DNA from: Megalonaias nervosa
Lineage: Eukaryota > Mollusca > Bivalvia > Unionida > Unionidae
DNA: 64,000 nt
Direction: 5' to 3'
NCBI GenBank assembly: GCA_016617855.1
Contig: JAECUM010003632.1
Coordinates: forward strand, 1-64,000
Positions 12,368-27,300 of the stretch are shown piece by piece. Numbering within the stretch: the first letter of the stretch is position 1; every line of letters begins with the position of its first letter. A model generated the notes under the pieces. The model saw only the letters and a list, made by a program, of their open reading frames with translations, did not search any database and was not told the origin of the DNA. Made by a program: the position numbers and the translations under genes.

Positions 12368-15300
12368 GAGCTTAACAGTACTTTACCACCACCACCCCTT
12401 CAATGCCAACATGGGCAAGGCACTTTATTACTATGCCCTGGTGCTAAATCACTAAATAACCAAGTAGTTTCAGCACTCAACAGTGAAATAGAAGAAATGG
12501 TTTTATCTTCCTAGATTCCTAGAAGTTTTTATTGATCAGTAGAGTGTGCTTCCCTTTGAAAGACTTTTTTTTAAAGTTTCAAAATATAGCTGCTGCTTCT
12601 ATCATAGCCTAGATGCCAGTTTATTGTTGGGTTTTTTTCAGACAGAAATACTAGAAAGTGTCAGTATTGTTATATCAAGCAACACTGTGGTGGACCAATT
12701 TGTGACTTTACTACAAACCAACTTCTATTCATGTTGATAAATAAGATACAAAAGATGAACTTAAGGTTACCAAGGAAGAAACTGCCATCAATGATGCAAG
12801 TGCTGCTCTTAAAAAAAAGACCGCCAAATAGAGTTCAGTACTTGATGCAGAATGGAGTAATCCAGAAAGTAGCCAACAGGTACAACATCAAACAGTAGTT
12901 GTTTTATTTAGGTAACGTTACTAAATTGTACAAAATATCAAAAATTTTCTTTTGAAGGATTTCCTGTTAAAAAATTTACAATAAAAATTGGTATGTGTAT
13001 GTATTTCAACAAAAGACTGTAAGGTATTACTCTGATCGCACTACCAATCCAATTTGTCGAGGCGGTTCATGTTTATAATACAGAGGTGTTGAAAGTTTCC
13101 TTCAACAGCAGGTAGTTTTAAAAGCCATTCAGCTTGTACATTGACATGTTATGTCACATGTAGATAAATAACAATGAAAAGCGTGTTATTTGTCATATAT
13201 TTCAATATCTTGTTCACTTCTGCTGAAATGTGGGGTCACATTTTGGTATCACAACATGAAAAATACTTACAACACTAGTAACCAGTACAGAGCACTGACT
13301 GATTATGTTCAGGATTTAAGTATGTGTGTCATTGGGGTTATCTCACATAGTTAAAATTTTTAATAAGGCTTATCAGTTCTTTTCTTATTATACAGGCATC
13401 TACCTCTGTGAGCCCAAGGCATTAAGATGTATGAAGAGGATTTCCTGAAAAATTTGCCAGATTTAAAAAGATCTTACTTTCAATTTAGAAATGATGAATC
13501 CCATAAAATTGTCAAGATAAAAAAATGTTGAAAGAAAAAAGGTTTACTGTTATCTTTGTTTCAGTAGTTTAAATTACCCAAGTACATGTTCAGAAATGAA
13601 ATTATGACATTTATAGATGCCATTTATTGATGTTTATGAAATTTCAGATTTAGCATTTGTCATTATTGTACATATTAACGTCAAACATGTAACTGAAGTA
13701 CCAACATGTCATTTATCCAGAACATTCAGTTTTCGAAATCACATTTGCTGCCATGAGCCTGTTGCTATGATCTAGGTACATGTACTTGTATTTGTGATCT
13801 GTAAGATGGCAAATGTGGATTTAGATACAAGGGTTAGGGTCAACACTGCTTGTGTTAGCTTTGTTTCAGATGGAGTTGTCATGAACAACATCTTTTGTTC
13901 AAAGTTTGTTGGTTAACTTTACTGGGTCTCAAATTGCAAGTGGTCATTCATATTCTTGACAAACTTGAATTCATTAAGTGAAGTTTGGACAGTTTATTGT
14001 CTTTATCCTATTAATGATTGGAACACAACATTTTAACAATGAGGTAAGAAATCATTTTGGTAATATATTTTGAAATAAAGATGTTGAGTTGAATGCTGTT
14101 TTGAAGTATTGTTTAGACCACTTCCCAGCTATAAATAATAAGGCATACCGAACCATGTATTGTAGAATAAATCAGTATATGGTGACCTTGTCTATCACAT
14201 TTTACATCTACAAACAGGAGTAGAGTGGTTGTAGAACAGCATTTAAGGCAGAGGAGTGACTGTCCATGCTAATAGCATTTCAGATGTGCTAAATGTTACA
14301 GAAAAAGACAAGAGTAAAGTAGAATGTAGACATTGTAGCAATCCTGCATGCATGTCATGGTTTTGCAATATACACCTAGGCATGTTAAGTACTCTTTACA
14401 TAGCCCTAACAACTTTTATAAGTACCAGTCATTACTCAGATGTGCCAGTTTTTGACTCTTAGCCAGAAATGCACATACTTAACAAAGCCTAATGCAGGTC
14501 CGCTGGCCTGAGGCCACCTGATATTCAGAAGGACCACCACTTTCCTAAAGCTCAGAGGTCTGTGGTGTCTGCAGTTTTAGACTGTGGATATTAAAAATTT
14601 ATCAATCTTATGTTATAGGATCGTATAAATCTTTCTTTAAATTATAAACATGTCAAACATGACAAAAATCAAAAGTGAAATGAAGTTAAAACAAAGATCA
14701 TGCCTATGCCATTTAATCCAAATTATCATTGTCGTTTGGGCGCCTGCCATAAATTGTCATTTGGGCACTTCCTTTGTTAATCATGTAAGAGCATCTAGCA
14801 TTTAGGATACTGATTTTTTGTGGTTTCGCGTGTTTGAAAAATGTGGAGATTTTTTATGGTGTCAATTGCCGCTGCCTCCCCCCAGACAAGAAACGCTAAA
14901 TACGTGTGTTCAATAAAACCAAAAGAGAAAGAAAATTACAAGATAAGTGTAAGCAGGAAGTTCAATGGCTAACCCACAGCAAGAAGAAGGATAAGATGAC
15001 ATTTTCAGTTTGTTTTGTGTATAATATTATCAGGAACATTTGTAGTTGGCTGCAGCAACTTTATAATTGGTACAATCAGAACCCATGAGCTAAAACGGCA
15101 ACCCCTGGCTGTTCTGAAAGTGAGGAGTCTGTTATGTTGCTGAATAAAGCAGCCTTTGAAAAACTACGTGTCATTGTTAGAAATGCTCATTTTTTCGAGA
15201 AACATGGACGCCTATATACTATGTGAAATTATGTGAGTTTGAAAATAGGCAGTACCTACCTGATGGACAAATATTGTCAGAAATTTATCAGGGCTATTGC

Positions 15301-18300
15301 CCATAATCATAGGGTCAGAACAGGACCATATCATTTCCTCCAGTCATTTTTTTTCTCAGTTATTAGTGATTGCTCCACTGACACGTTTAACAAAGAGGCA
15401 GAAATTGTATATGTTCTTTCAAGTGAAAGGTAAATGTTATAAAGTTTCATTTTATACTTTTGAATTTAAACTATTAAACACAAGTTTAAATTAAGATCCA
15501 TTCCATTTATAATAATGTAAGCTCTTAAACCAATTTAAAATTAGACCCGTTATAGTTTATTTAATTCTGTTAATTCAATAATTTAGTATTTCTTCTTAGG
15601 TTTAAATTCATTTTTTTTAGTATAAAAAATGTACCCAAGGTAGACAGTGAAACCATCAGTCTTGCTATAATGGGCCTTATGTCAGAGAGATATGGGAATG
15701 AATGGATGAAAAAGAATGTTGCAATGGGAACTGATGGTGCATCTGACAGTGATGTTGATGCTGCTTATGACAATGATGATTATGATGATGATAATAAATT
15801 CCATGCTCAAGATTTGTCAGCACTACAAAATAAAGCATATAAATTGATGAATTTAATGTAAACTGATAAAATAACAACCTTGTATGCATGTTTTATTTTA
15901 TTGTATAAATTATACATTGTTTTTCACTAAGTAGATCCATAAACAAAAAGAACCTTATATCAGTCAGAAGGACCACCATTTTTCAAAAGCAGGAAGTCCT
16001 GCAGGTTTCCTGTTTAAAAAAGTTAGTGTCAAACCCTGACATAATTGCATTTTTTATGCCATATCTTGAATAAAATAATATTTAGACTTTGCTTTCTGTG
16101 AATATTTTCCTAATATATCCCGCCGCCCCAACAAAAAACTTCTATCGCTGGGTGATTTTGTTGTTAAATCGATTCTATCCGTGGGTCCTGAAAGGCCTAA
16201 ATCACATCTATGGGTGGCTACCCAATTTCAGAACTGCCTTCCCCTGGTCCCATGTATGTTTTAACCCTTTAGCTACTACAGCTGTTGTGCAGTTTCACCA
16301 CTGCTGAGTAATATCGTATCAGTTACTGAGACTACTGAGGCTGTTTGCAAGGCTGAATACTAGAGCATCAACAGAAACTGACCATAAAAACATGGTTACA
16401 TTTATATTCATTATTTCATTAGTTTTTGCTGGATTTCAGTGAAATAAAAAACAGCTTACCTTGTATAGTGTCTGTTATTCATATATTTCCACTTTATATA
16501 TTCCTACATCCCATCATACAAGAAATCCCAGTCACGTAAACTGTTTTGAATCCCACAAAATAAATCCTCGTCATCTGATTCAAAATCACTTACATCTAGT
16601 GTTGAAACGAGACTAACATCAATATCTGATCCATTTTCTAAGAATGATCCATTAAACTCTTCGATATCGCTTGCACTGAACCCTTCAAAGTCGCTCATAT
16701 CTGAATCGGAATCCATTTTTGTTTATCTCAACTACACGTGTTTCGTACATTGCCGGAAAGCCCTTCCCGCGTGTCTAAATTTAACCTCTCAGCTTTCAAA
16801 CTTGTATCAAAATGTTCAGTAACCAGTCCTCTCATTGGTTATGATAATGAAAAATACGTAAACTTCTGTACTTTCAACCAATCAACATTTAGTTAACATA
16901 GCAGTCACATCCGCATTGATGCTACACTTTGGTTTCGAGTACTGCAGAACTACGTGCACATAAGCGACACTGGGGTAGTAAACGAGGCTTATTGACACTG
17001 CATATATGCGTCAGTGGGGTTCAGGAGCTATTTCCAGGTGATGCTTAGATGCGGTAGTCGTAGCTAAAGGGTTAATGGAACAGCCCTTACTTACAATTGG
17101 TTGAAATGACACAGAGATTGACAAATGAAGTGACTGGTCATTTTCACAATTGTATATTTTATTGTCAAGTCAAATTTCCAAGACCATATCATACACTCAA
17201 GTTTAGGGCAAATAAAGCTATTGACGGGTTGGGTTTTTTTTTCACAATAAAAAAATTTTGCAAACAAAGTTAAATAAGTTATAAATTAAAGTGTACATTT
17301 TCTCGTTGCTTTTCAAAAATTTTCCAAATAAAACACCATCAGATTCAGAGTGTGTTATTATCAGCAATGAAGTAATCTGACAGTGCTGAGCCTAGCCTAA
17401 CACAGTTGGAACAGTCGACTTCATAAGTTAAATATTGATGATTTTTCATGCAGGTAATTTGTAGTTCGATGTTTGGTCCTTACATTCAAGACATTTTTCC
17501 TTCTAATACCCTTACCGAATATTTTCATAAAATGGTGTTACCATGCCAGTAGGATTATTCTTGCCTCTTTTGATTAGAGAGGAGTGTTTTTCTCACTTGG
17601 AAAGTGTTCATTTTGTTGATACTTCCGTTGTTTGGTATATGAACATCATGTTAGATGTACGAGTAAATTATGAACATTTATAGAAATAGCACTGTACATA
17701 TAAAAATAAATACTATTAATCTGGACCCTTTGGTGTAGATTTAGTTTTGTTGTTTGGTCTATGGTTTGGATATATTTGTGGATTTAAGGATGACTTTATT
17801 GTTTTAGACAAAATATTTTCTTTTGTGTACCATTTAATTCCTATACAGCTGTAATGTTCTTATTGGTAGTAAATGGCTATTTACAGCAAACAGACATTGT
17901 ATTCTGCATTCAATGCATTTTTGGCCAAGGTCATTTCACTCCATGTATGCTGATATTGTTGATTTCAAACAATAAGTGTAACCAATTGCCTGTCTTTGAA
18001 AAGAATTGCTTCAATTTCTGCTTTTTAATTTGAATGATTCAATTAAAAAGTATAAGATTTAATTTTTTAGTGTTATCATTTCCAGTCATCTAGTAACGTA
18101 GGAATGGTAATTAAAAGTGTGCTTTATATCGGGAGAAAGTCACTGGTACACTTTCACACTAGTTTTTGTAGGCAGTGGGAATAACTGTCAGTCACCTGCC
18201 AGCTTCATGATATTATGATTACCTTAGGTATTGCTTGTTCCGAGTACTTGCTGTTCAGTTTTTAATTACAGAGATGACCAAAGATTTAGAGAGTATTTAT

Positions 18301-21300
18301 TTGAATTGCAAAGACATAAAAAGACATGTAAGCTGGTGCATGGTAAAAAGTTAAAAATTAAAGGTAGTTCTATGATTGCTACTTTAAAGCTATCCATGTA
18401 AATAAAAAAAGTTTCATAAAAGTAAAAGAATTTCCCAAAATCATTGTTCAGTGTAATTCAGATCATGAAATAAGAAATTGAGTATATTGGTATAGCATAT
18501 GAAAAAACAAACAAAAAATAGTTTTGTGGTCATATATTGTTATGAGTGAATTTTGAGCTTTTAATTTTTTTTGTATTGGAGACCTGCCATATTTATCTTC
18601 TGTAAAAGAAGCTGTGGTGGCTTACTGGTTATTGTGTTGGGCTTGCAACCAGAAGTGTACTTGTTTTTCAAATCCTGACCAGGCCAGGTTAGCTGTTGTA
18701 GTGAATGTTTCATGGTCAAGACATTTTACTCAGATTGCCTTTCCAGTGTTGATATGCCATGAATACCAGTCATCAGTCGACCATCTACAGCAAAGATTTC
18801 AAGATTTATGGCACTGTGTTACACAGTAATTCATGCAAAGACATTTCATCCAACAGCAAAAGCTAAATTCCACATCGAGTTGAAATATGGATTGGTATTG
18901 GGTTTTTTTTTATTTGATGGCACAGTAACACAGGTAGGTTATTTATTGTTCAGGCAATTGGAGTAACATGCCTTGCTCAAGGACACACAATGGTAGCCGG
19001 CCCTGGCTGGTCTGATGGTGGTTTTCCACCCCACACATTTTAGTTGTGAATTCAGCACATTAACAGCTTTTGACTATTGTGACATGCAGGAGAGCATATC
19101 GAGCAAGAAATTATGAAGACAATTCATTAGGTACAGATAGAGTTTGTGATTATCAGGCCTTTTTAAAGTTTGTTATCTATACTTCAAGTTTGAAGGAGTC
19201 TGCATAATATTTTTTTTTATTTCTGAGACCTAGATACAGTTATAAAATAGCTTTGGGTGCTTAATTTCAATAAATTTATCTCAGAAAAGAGGGCAGACAT
19301 GAGTTTGCAAAGTTTTATTAAAGATATAAATACAGTACAACCATGACAACTCAAATGTCAAGCACTTTTATTCTACTGGGTATCACTTGAATGACTCTCA
19401 TTTGCTTCATATAATGTTTGGAGTAATGGTAAATGGAAATAAAATTGTTGTGACCCACAGCTTTTAAAGTTTTTAAATCTTTACTTTACTTTATAAATAT
19501 TTCCATGCATTTTAACAGGTGAGTTATGTCAAGAAGGTTGACCCTGGTTTGTCTCCACAGTGTTCCCCAACCAAAGATGGTCTCAAACCTTTCTCTACTC
19601 CCAGCAAACCCAAGGCAACAGTCACCTCTTGCGAGAGTTTCAAGGACAGTATTATTGAGAGAGCCCACCAGATCAGAACAGGACAGTCACCTGTTCATAC
19701 CCTTCCACCAAGACCTCCAAGTCAGAGAAAGGGACTGGGCAACAGTCAAGGTTCTCAATCCCCTACGGCTGGGACATCTCCAGTGCAGGGTGCCACCACC
19801 CCTACTAAACAGGGCTTGGGTTCGCCAGCCATAGTTGGCAGTGCCACAAAGATGCTCCAAGAAAGATTGATGGAGCAGACGGTGAATAGCAAAACAAACC
19901 AGCTTGCTGACAAAATTCGTCAGGAGAGGATGGCAGAGGTGAATGCATTAAAGAACAGGTGGCAGAATGGAATACTGAAAGAAGATACATCATCAGAGAC
20001 AGAGGTTTGTTTGCTTTCTTAGAACATATTCTACAAGGAATAAATGTGGTGTCTAGCAGATTTACCAACCCTTATGATTTTGCTTCAAGTCTTTCAAATT
20101 GACACTAAAATTATGGACTTAAAAAATAATGGTCAATTCTTGATATTGGCATATCATGGTTTGGTCCAGATCAAGTCTTCACATTAGACTTGTTGTTTGG
20201 ATTTTCATTTTATACTACATGGATTATGGAAGGGAAACAGATGAATGATACATTCTTATCTTAGATGCTTTAAACCTACCTAGTTCATTCAAAATGCCCT
20301 ACTGATCAAAATTTTGATTTGACATTTTTATCATCAGAAAATGTCATTCAAGCAAAAATGCATTGAAGGTGGAGAGGAGTCAGTCTTGTAAAAAGTTGAA
20401 ACAGGGGTCACATAAGTAGTTTTCAAAAATTTATATACTTGGTTATGTGTTTAAAAAACAGTATGAAAGGCAGCCATTATTTATTGCACTTTATGTCATG
20501 TCGATGTGAGCATTGCCAACAGCTTGTTGCCTCCATGTTAATTCCAAAAACATTCGGAGCATGTTGCATTGAAATCTAGTTCTAGTCATTGTCCTCTATG
20601 GGATTGGGATCAGTAGTGAAACTAAACTTGAGGTCTTAAAGGCTGAAGTCTCTTTTGCAAACCTTTTAGTCATGCTTAATGTTGCAATTGCTGCATCAGA
20701 TCATGCATCTAAACTATTCAAATGCATGTTTCCCAAATTATCAATAGGAGACACTTACCAGTGTGGTAGAACAAAAAGTACTGCCACTAAAAGTCAGTTC
20801 TGAAAGACATTGTGAATAATATTTCATCCCAACCATTCAGAATAGCAACTGATTTGTAGCAATGGTTCTGAGAAGTTGTACCAAGCTGTTATTAGATATT
20901 TTGATCACATAGAGGCTTTTTTTTGATAATTTTGAATTAGAAACATTTCTCAGATTTTATAGAATTAAAGTGTAATGCAGCATATCCAACACCATGACAT
21001 CATACATCTGAACAGCTGTTGGAACTACTTGAACCTGTAGCTAAATTTACTTAAGACCTTGCCAAATGATAGGCTGGTATCACATTTCCACAGGGTTCTT
21101 ATCAAATTGGTCACAAATTGGCTGGACTAATATTTTCTGGCATTTGTGAATTAACATCAGACTTGCACATTAGTTTACCAGAAAAGAGATTCCTGATGTT
21201 TACCATATTAAGACAGCAAAACGCCTAATTGGATTATCCTTTCATATTCTGTACAGTATACGTATGTTGGCTTGTATGTGTGTTTATAAAAAGGTGCCTC

Positions 21301-24300
21301 ATAATCAGTCTTGTTATGATTTTAGGCTGCCAAAATGGAAGAACATCCACCTCCTATGTCAGTGCTACAGATAAATCCAGCAGTAGCTGGAACTCCACAA
21401 GACAAACAGGAAGCCATCAAGGCTAAGGCACGAGCAGGTAGAGTAAATGTTACAAATATTTTGTCAAATAATATCTACACCACTATCTCAAACCACCGAT
21501 CCTAAAATACTGTTCAGGAGGTAGGGGTGTGGTTTTATGAAATAATGGGCATGTTTAGCATTGCACATTTAGTGCAGGTTTCTGTGTTTTGTTTTTGTCC
21601 TATGTCTCCCAGGGTTCCTGCAGTCATGGAAATCCTGGAAAAGTTTGTAAATTACAGAAAAGCATTTCAAGGGCCTTAAAAAGTTTTGGAATTTTCATAA
21701 AGCATTCATAGTTTTGGAAAAGTCATGGAATTTGGTTATTTTACATTATCCTTTCACATTTTCATTTGCCAACGCAAAAGTTTTACCAACCTACCTAACT
21801 TTGACAATGGATTTGTTAGAGCAGGCTCCCCTAAAACTTCATAGATCACATCCAGGGATCTTACCACCACTCAAAATCATTGTACTCATGGCACTCAAAA
21901 GAGAATGACCTATTCAATATGAAGTATGCCCAAAGTCAGCTGTACAATATGTTTTTGTGTTAAGTTTAGGTGATTGGTAAGTATTGAAGGTCATAAATTT
22001 ACATAGTAGGTACCTTTGAAATTGGAAAAAGGGTGTTGGAAAAGTCATGGAATTTAGTTTTTTTTTTTTTTTTAAAAATAAATATTGCAGAAACCCTGGT
22101 CACCCAAATCTTGACCCTGTTCAAATTAAGAAATACATTTACAACTTTTCATTAGTGGTTGACCATCCATGTCTGTGTTGGCACTAGCAACAGCAAGAGT
22201 TGAAAGAAATGATAAAACCCTAAGATGGTAATGAATATGTAGTTTAAAACAATGTATCTGGCAATGAACATTCCAGGTTTGTGGTAGTTGGCTTAGGTGC
22301 TATGTAAATTTTTTGATGGCTGTTAGTGTTGCATATTTTCAAGGTTAATGTTACCCCTATGGCAAGGGAGATTTAATTTATTTTAAGGTTGAAATAATTA
22401 CTTTGCAAAGAGACTAAATTTTTGCAAGCGCACTGTGTTATTTAATTAATGATTTATTACTTTGGAAAGAAAAATAATTCAGAAAACATAGGTGGTAACT
22501 ATAATAAATGCAGGTAGATAATGAACATACTAATGTTAAATGAGAGCATTATCTGGAATGGTAAAAATTCCATGGTGCAGCTCATTTCAGGTTAGCCAAA
22601 TATTCAGACATAATAATGTTTCCTTGAATTATCTGAACTTTTATTGCAGTAATGTAAAGGTACAAAGAAAATATGATAGTACATTGCAGACTACAAAGTT
22701 AAGGCAGCAGACCTGGAAGCAAGCATTTTTCTATTAGTGTATTCTGTACTATTATTTTAATTTGTCTTTCAAAACTGTTGTGTCCCAATAATTTAGAGGG
22801 TGAGGGACACAGTCCCATCATTGTGCTACTATGTGCAACACTGATATTATGAGAGATTACTATGTGAACAACTATTTTATTTGAACAGTATTTTGATCTC
22901 ACAAAATTATTTTTCAATAAACAATGTTTTAACAATCTTGTATTTAAAGATTTGAAAACATTAAGTTTTACTTGCACCATTGGCAAAAGCAACATAAAAT
23001 AGTTCATAAGATTTTTCATTTTCCTGTTTTAGTTTGTATCTAATGGTAATAAATATTTATGCCTATGTCAACTTTAAATTTGAAAATTGCAGCTTTAGAT
23101 CCACAGTCAAGATGTAATTGATTTCATTGCTTTGATTATTTGAAATGCTACATCTGCAGTTTTAAAAATGTAAAATCCTCAAAAGAAACCTTTTAACATA
23201 CTTAGATCTTAAAACACACTATTGTTATCCCTATTCTTACACACTTTGGACATTTTTGTTGAAATGTAGCCAAAATAAAATTCTCTGTAGTACGAGGACA
23301 CTTGGATAGCTAGGCTGTCACAGTGATAGTTTGCAAAAGCGTGCTGTGTTCTCTCCAGGATGTGCAGTTGCAGAAATTCTCCATAATTTAATTAATCCCT
23401 TTTTAAAAATGTGCAAGTGTGCAGAAATCACGCACCTGATTCACCATGAGCATAATGGAAGCTGTAAACATTAATGTTTGACTTCTAGATCATCTGCCTC
23501 AATTTAGTGTATTGATGACTTGACTTCTGAACTAATCCGATGCTTTCATGGATTATCTGGTTATTGTAAGCATTTTACTAACTGCACATGGTGAGGTTGT
23601 GTAATGGCAGGCATGCAGTTTTTAATATTCATTAGTAGTGCAGTTCTGATGCATGCGACATAGCGTCATTGTCATAACACGTGATCACTGCCACTGATTT
23701 GAAGATAAAAAACATGTTCATTAAAAGTTAGTTGTCACACACATTTGCTAAAACATACAAAGTGATCTATTCACAGATATGATGCATCTTTAAAAAGAAG
23801 TCTTAAAAGTTTGAATCCCTTGTTAAGAATATCATGGAGAGGTCACTGTGCATGTTTGGTTTTACTGCTGCAGAGTTTGGCATTTAGCTAGTTTGAAAAT
23901 GCTTCACTTTCGTCTGTGTGTTGGAATTTGTAAAGAAGTACATATGTTTACAAATTAGCTATTAGTATCATTAATAGCATAATATTGTTTCTCTCTTAAC
24001 ACTGGAACAGAACGAATAAGTAGGAAGCACATAACAGGTACACTTCAGAGACTTATGGTTAAAATAAATCAGAAACAGAAGTAAAATGTCAATATAATTG
24101 TTCCCAAATTTGTGTGTGTGTGTGTATATATATATATATGACTCATTAGGAAGTAAATAATTTTTTATTTACAGTTATGATCTACCTTTTGTCGCTTCCT
24201 TATTTATTCAGTTTTCATTAAAGCATTTGTTGAGGATTGAGGTACCATGTCAAGTGTAATTTTCATAATATATCTTATTGTAAAGCTTTCCAAATACACC

Positions 24301-27300
24301 CATGTTGTTTTTTTTCCCCTAAGAGATTACATCTTTGCTAGTAAAGGTTCCAATATGTTAACCTATCTACACCTTGTGGATTAATCAGTATTTCAGTGCT
24401 TTGCACGAGTTGCCTCCGTTAGTATATAATGCCAGCTAACCAATAATGTGTAAATTCGGTGCATTGTACACTGGCTGAAAATGGTGGAGGCAACTGACTT
24501 CAAAACCTTATTTTGTAAGTTTAACATGAAAAATCTGACTACATACCAGAAAGAAGCTATTACAGGTGTATTTGAGGGAAAGGGTGTATTTGTGCAAACA
24601 TGAACCAGCAGGGGGAAATCATTATTTATGCATCTATTCCACTTGTCTCAATCATGGAGGAATAGTGTTCAGAATTGGAGCAACTTTATTTTCATTGGAT
24701 GCGATGGCTTGCCACTGCATCCAGTGAAATTCACTGACCCGAAGCACTGAAACAGCACACTGATCAGCCAAGGTGTAGATAGGTTAGTATATCGGAACCT
24801 TGGCAAGCAAAGATGAAGAGATAAAGGGATCAAGTGTATGCAAAGAACAGTTGAATACATATTTTTCCCTGCATTCCAAGTTGCAGCTTCATTTTGGGAA
24901 AATTCCAGTTATGAAAATTCTGTTACCAGCAATTATCACCAAAAAAAAATGTTAGATTTGATTAATTTGCTTCAAATAGTGGTTTCAGTTGATTTACGCT
25001 GACAGGCAAAGTAATGGGAAACTTGCCAGTGCTTTGTGGTTGTACTTTATGTTAAGCCAGGGGCTGAACTTAGGCACCTTCTCTCTTGCTTGATTGAAAT
25101 AACAGGATGGGTTACTTGCATTCTACAACATTGTGAAGCTTGTCCTGAACTATCGTTAAAGTTACTGCAATTAAACAAATGTATGGTCATTTATTCAACA
25201 TTAGAAACTGTGAATAATTCATTGTGTGTCAGAAGCATTCATGAATAGATCGAATCTTCAAACCAAACTCATACTGGCTTATCCTTCGCAGATCTGTGAC
25301 TAAGGAGGTGTAAATTATTAGACCTAAATGCCAGGTTCAAGCCATAAACATGACATTACTACCTGTGCAGCTTATGTGTTTTTTCTTAAATTCATGCAGC
25401 CTGTACCCAAGCAGTGTTACAACAAAAAATTATGGTAATTTTAAAACAGACTACACTTGAGTAATTCAGTTTTTTGTTTGATACATTTAATGAAAGCATG
25501 GTAACATCTGGTGTTTAAATGGAGTCAGGGATTTTCTAAAACTATTCATATACATGACTTTGGACAGTTTGCATGGAAGAACAAAATACCGGTAGTTGTT
25601 GAAATTTGCTTATATTGAGATGTCTAAAAACTGGATCAGAGAAAAAAATATACTCAGCCAATATTTGATGATGGTCACATATAATCTATGCACAAGCTTC
25701 TGTTTGGGGCCATCACTGGCTTGATTTCTCTTTGTAGGTAACGATGTTTGTTTGTATTTGCCATGTTTGTCATTGTAGAATAATTCCAAATCAGTTTGCA
25801 ACTTTGTTTATAATTGTATGCACCATCCAATGTCCACAACATAAAGTTTTAAAAACAGACTATTAAAAAATTTTTAATTAATGTTTTCCCCACTCGAATG
25901 AAAATTTTTAAAGGGAATATTCTATTACAACAAAAATATGTTAAAAGAAATCCTAGCTTTTTATCCCCATGTTTTAACATCTGGGATATTGTGATACCAG
26001 TAATCTTCTGCCTGAGATATTCTGTAACTATACCTCTTCCTAAACTGATTGATGGAAATTCACCAAACTTGGTTGATAAGTTGCCCATATGATAAATATA
26101 TATGGAATAGAGTATAATTGTTTTTGCCTGTACCTCAGGTATCCCTAGGCAGGGGTCAGAGATCAAATACAAAGCAGATTGCCATTATAGGGCCATTTTA
26201 TATTTTACCTCAACCAAATTTTACATACAGACACATGATTTGTTGTAGGGGTGGGGGAGATTAATACACATTTGGGAATTTGCCACAATCGGCCATGGAA
26301 TTATCTTGAGTTCTATGTGTTAGAACTGGGATAAAAATATTAACTCATGTGAAACATAAAATATTTCAAAACTACTAATAGAAGAATGTTAAAGAATAGC
26401 TTTTGAATTGTTCTTTAATGATCTTTCCCTGTACTTTGCTAGCATGGCTGCATTCTAGCTTGCTTTACTTAGTATTTTTTTGTTTGTTTTCATCCTTCCT
26501 ACCCAGATTTTGACCGCAAGCTTGCTGCAATGGGCTTTGACGTTTCAGATCAAGGGGCAGCCTATACCTTCGACAAAAATGGAACAAGAAATGGTGATAA
26601 TGAGGTGCCAAGGAGGGAGGAGAAAATGAATGATTCTATACCGCACATGCAACAACCTTCCACTGCATTAGTGGCAGCTGCAAATGATCAGGGAACACAG
26701 AAACAAACTGAGTCAAAGCCAACATCAAGTATTTACAGGCTGGTATCAAAGAAGTCTGATGCTTCTGAGAAGCCTTTTGTGCGACATGAGTCTCAGAAAA
26801 AGGTTCATTTTGAAGATCATCCCTCGAGCACTGAAGAGGATGAAAGCGGAACTGATAGGCAGACAAGTGATGACCTTGATTCAACTGAAGACTTCGATCC
26901 ACGGTCGGAGGAAAGTGTTACGGAAACCACTCAAGAATCAGACCTTACCTCAAGTCAAGATTCATTTGAAAGTGAGTCTGATGGAATGGAGCCACACCAT
27001 TATGACCAAGAACCAGTACACAAACAGCCACAACAACACAAGCAGTATGAGATGTATGATGATGGGGATGATGTAAGCCTGAGTGCATTTGTCCCACCAT
27101 CTGTTCGTAGACAGAGTGTCCTCCCTCATGGACTAAATGATGACAGACAGAGTATTACTAGTGAGGACAGCATTGACTGTGCCCCATACAGAGGCAGTCA
27201 TGTGAGCACCACCAACCTGAGAGCCCTGGCACAGTCTAGTCAGGACAGTGCCAGTAGACAGACAGATGAAAAAGTCAGGCAGAAACAGCAGCCTGCTAAC

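Larger units (their letters stand above)
9361..17086. mobile_element. Element C: TIR DNA transposon, 7.7 kb, TTA target duplication
   Basis: The left end reads GGGCTGTTCCATTAAAACAT and the right end is its inverted complement, once an inserted piggyBac (16265-17071) is set aside. The termini then match over roughly 27 bases and continue similar. The flanks are TTA (9358-9360) and TTA (17087-17089). Elements A and B share the first ten bases and also have 3-bp T-N-A duplications, so this is one family. The 3-bp duplication and GGG-type ends resemble PIF/Harbinger elements, but no Harbinger transposase is visible, so the superfamily is open. It contains a CpG-rich exon-like stretch near its left end, a CA microsatellite, a hAT remnant and the piggyBac. 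It makes up most of ANLN intron 3. Confidence 0.75.

Noticed and set aside
14256..14462. Cysteine-containing open frame ([16 protein letters not shown]) in element C
   Set aside because: It suggests a zinc-binding motif, but spacing matches no family I know and the frame is short.
26684..27076. Second long open frame in the large exon region (+ strand, other frame)
   Set aside because: It is a shifted frame of anillin exon 6; exon 6 alone joins both neighbours in phase.
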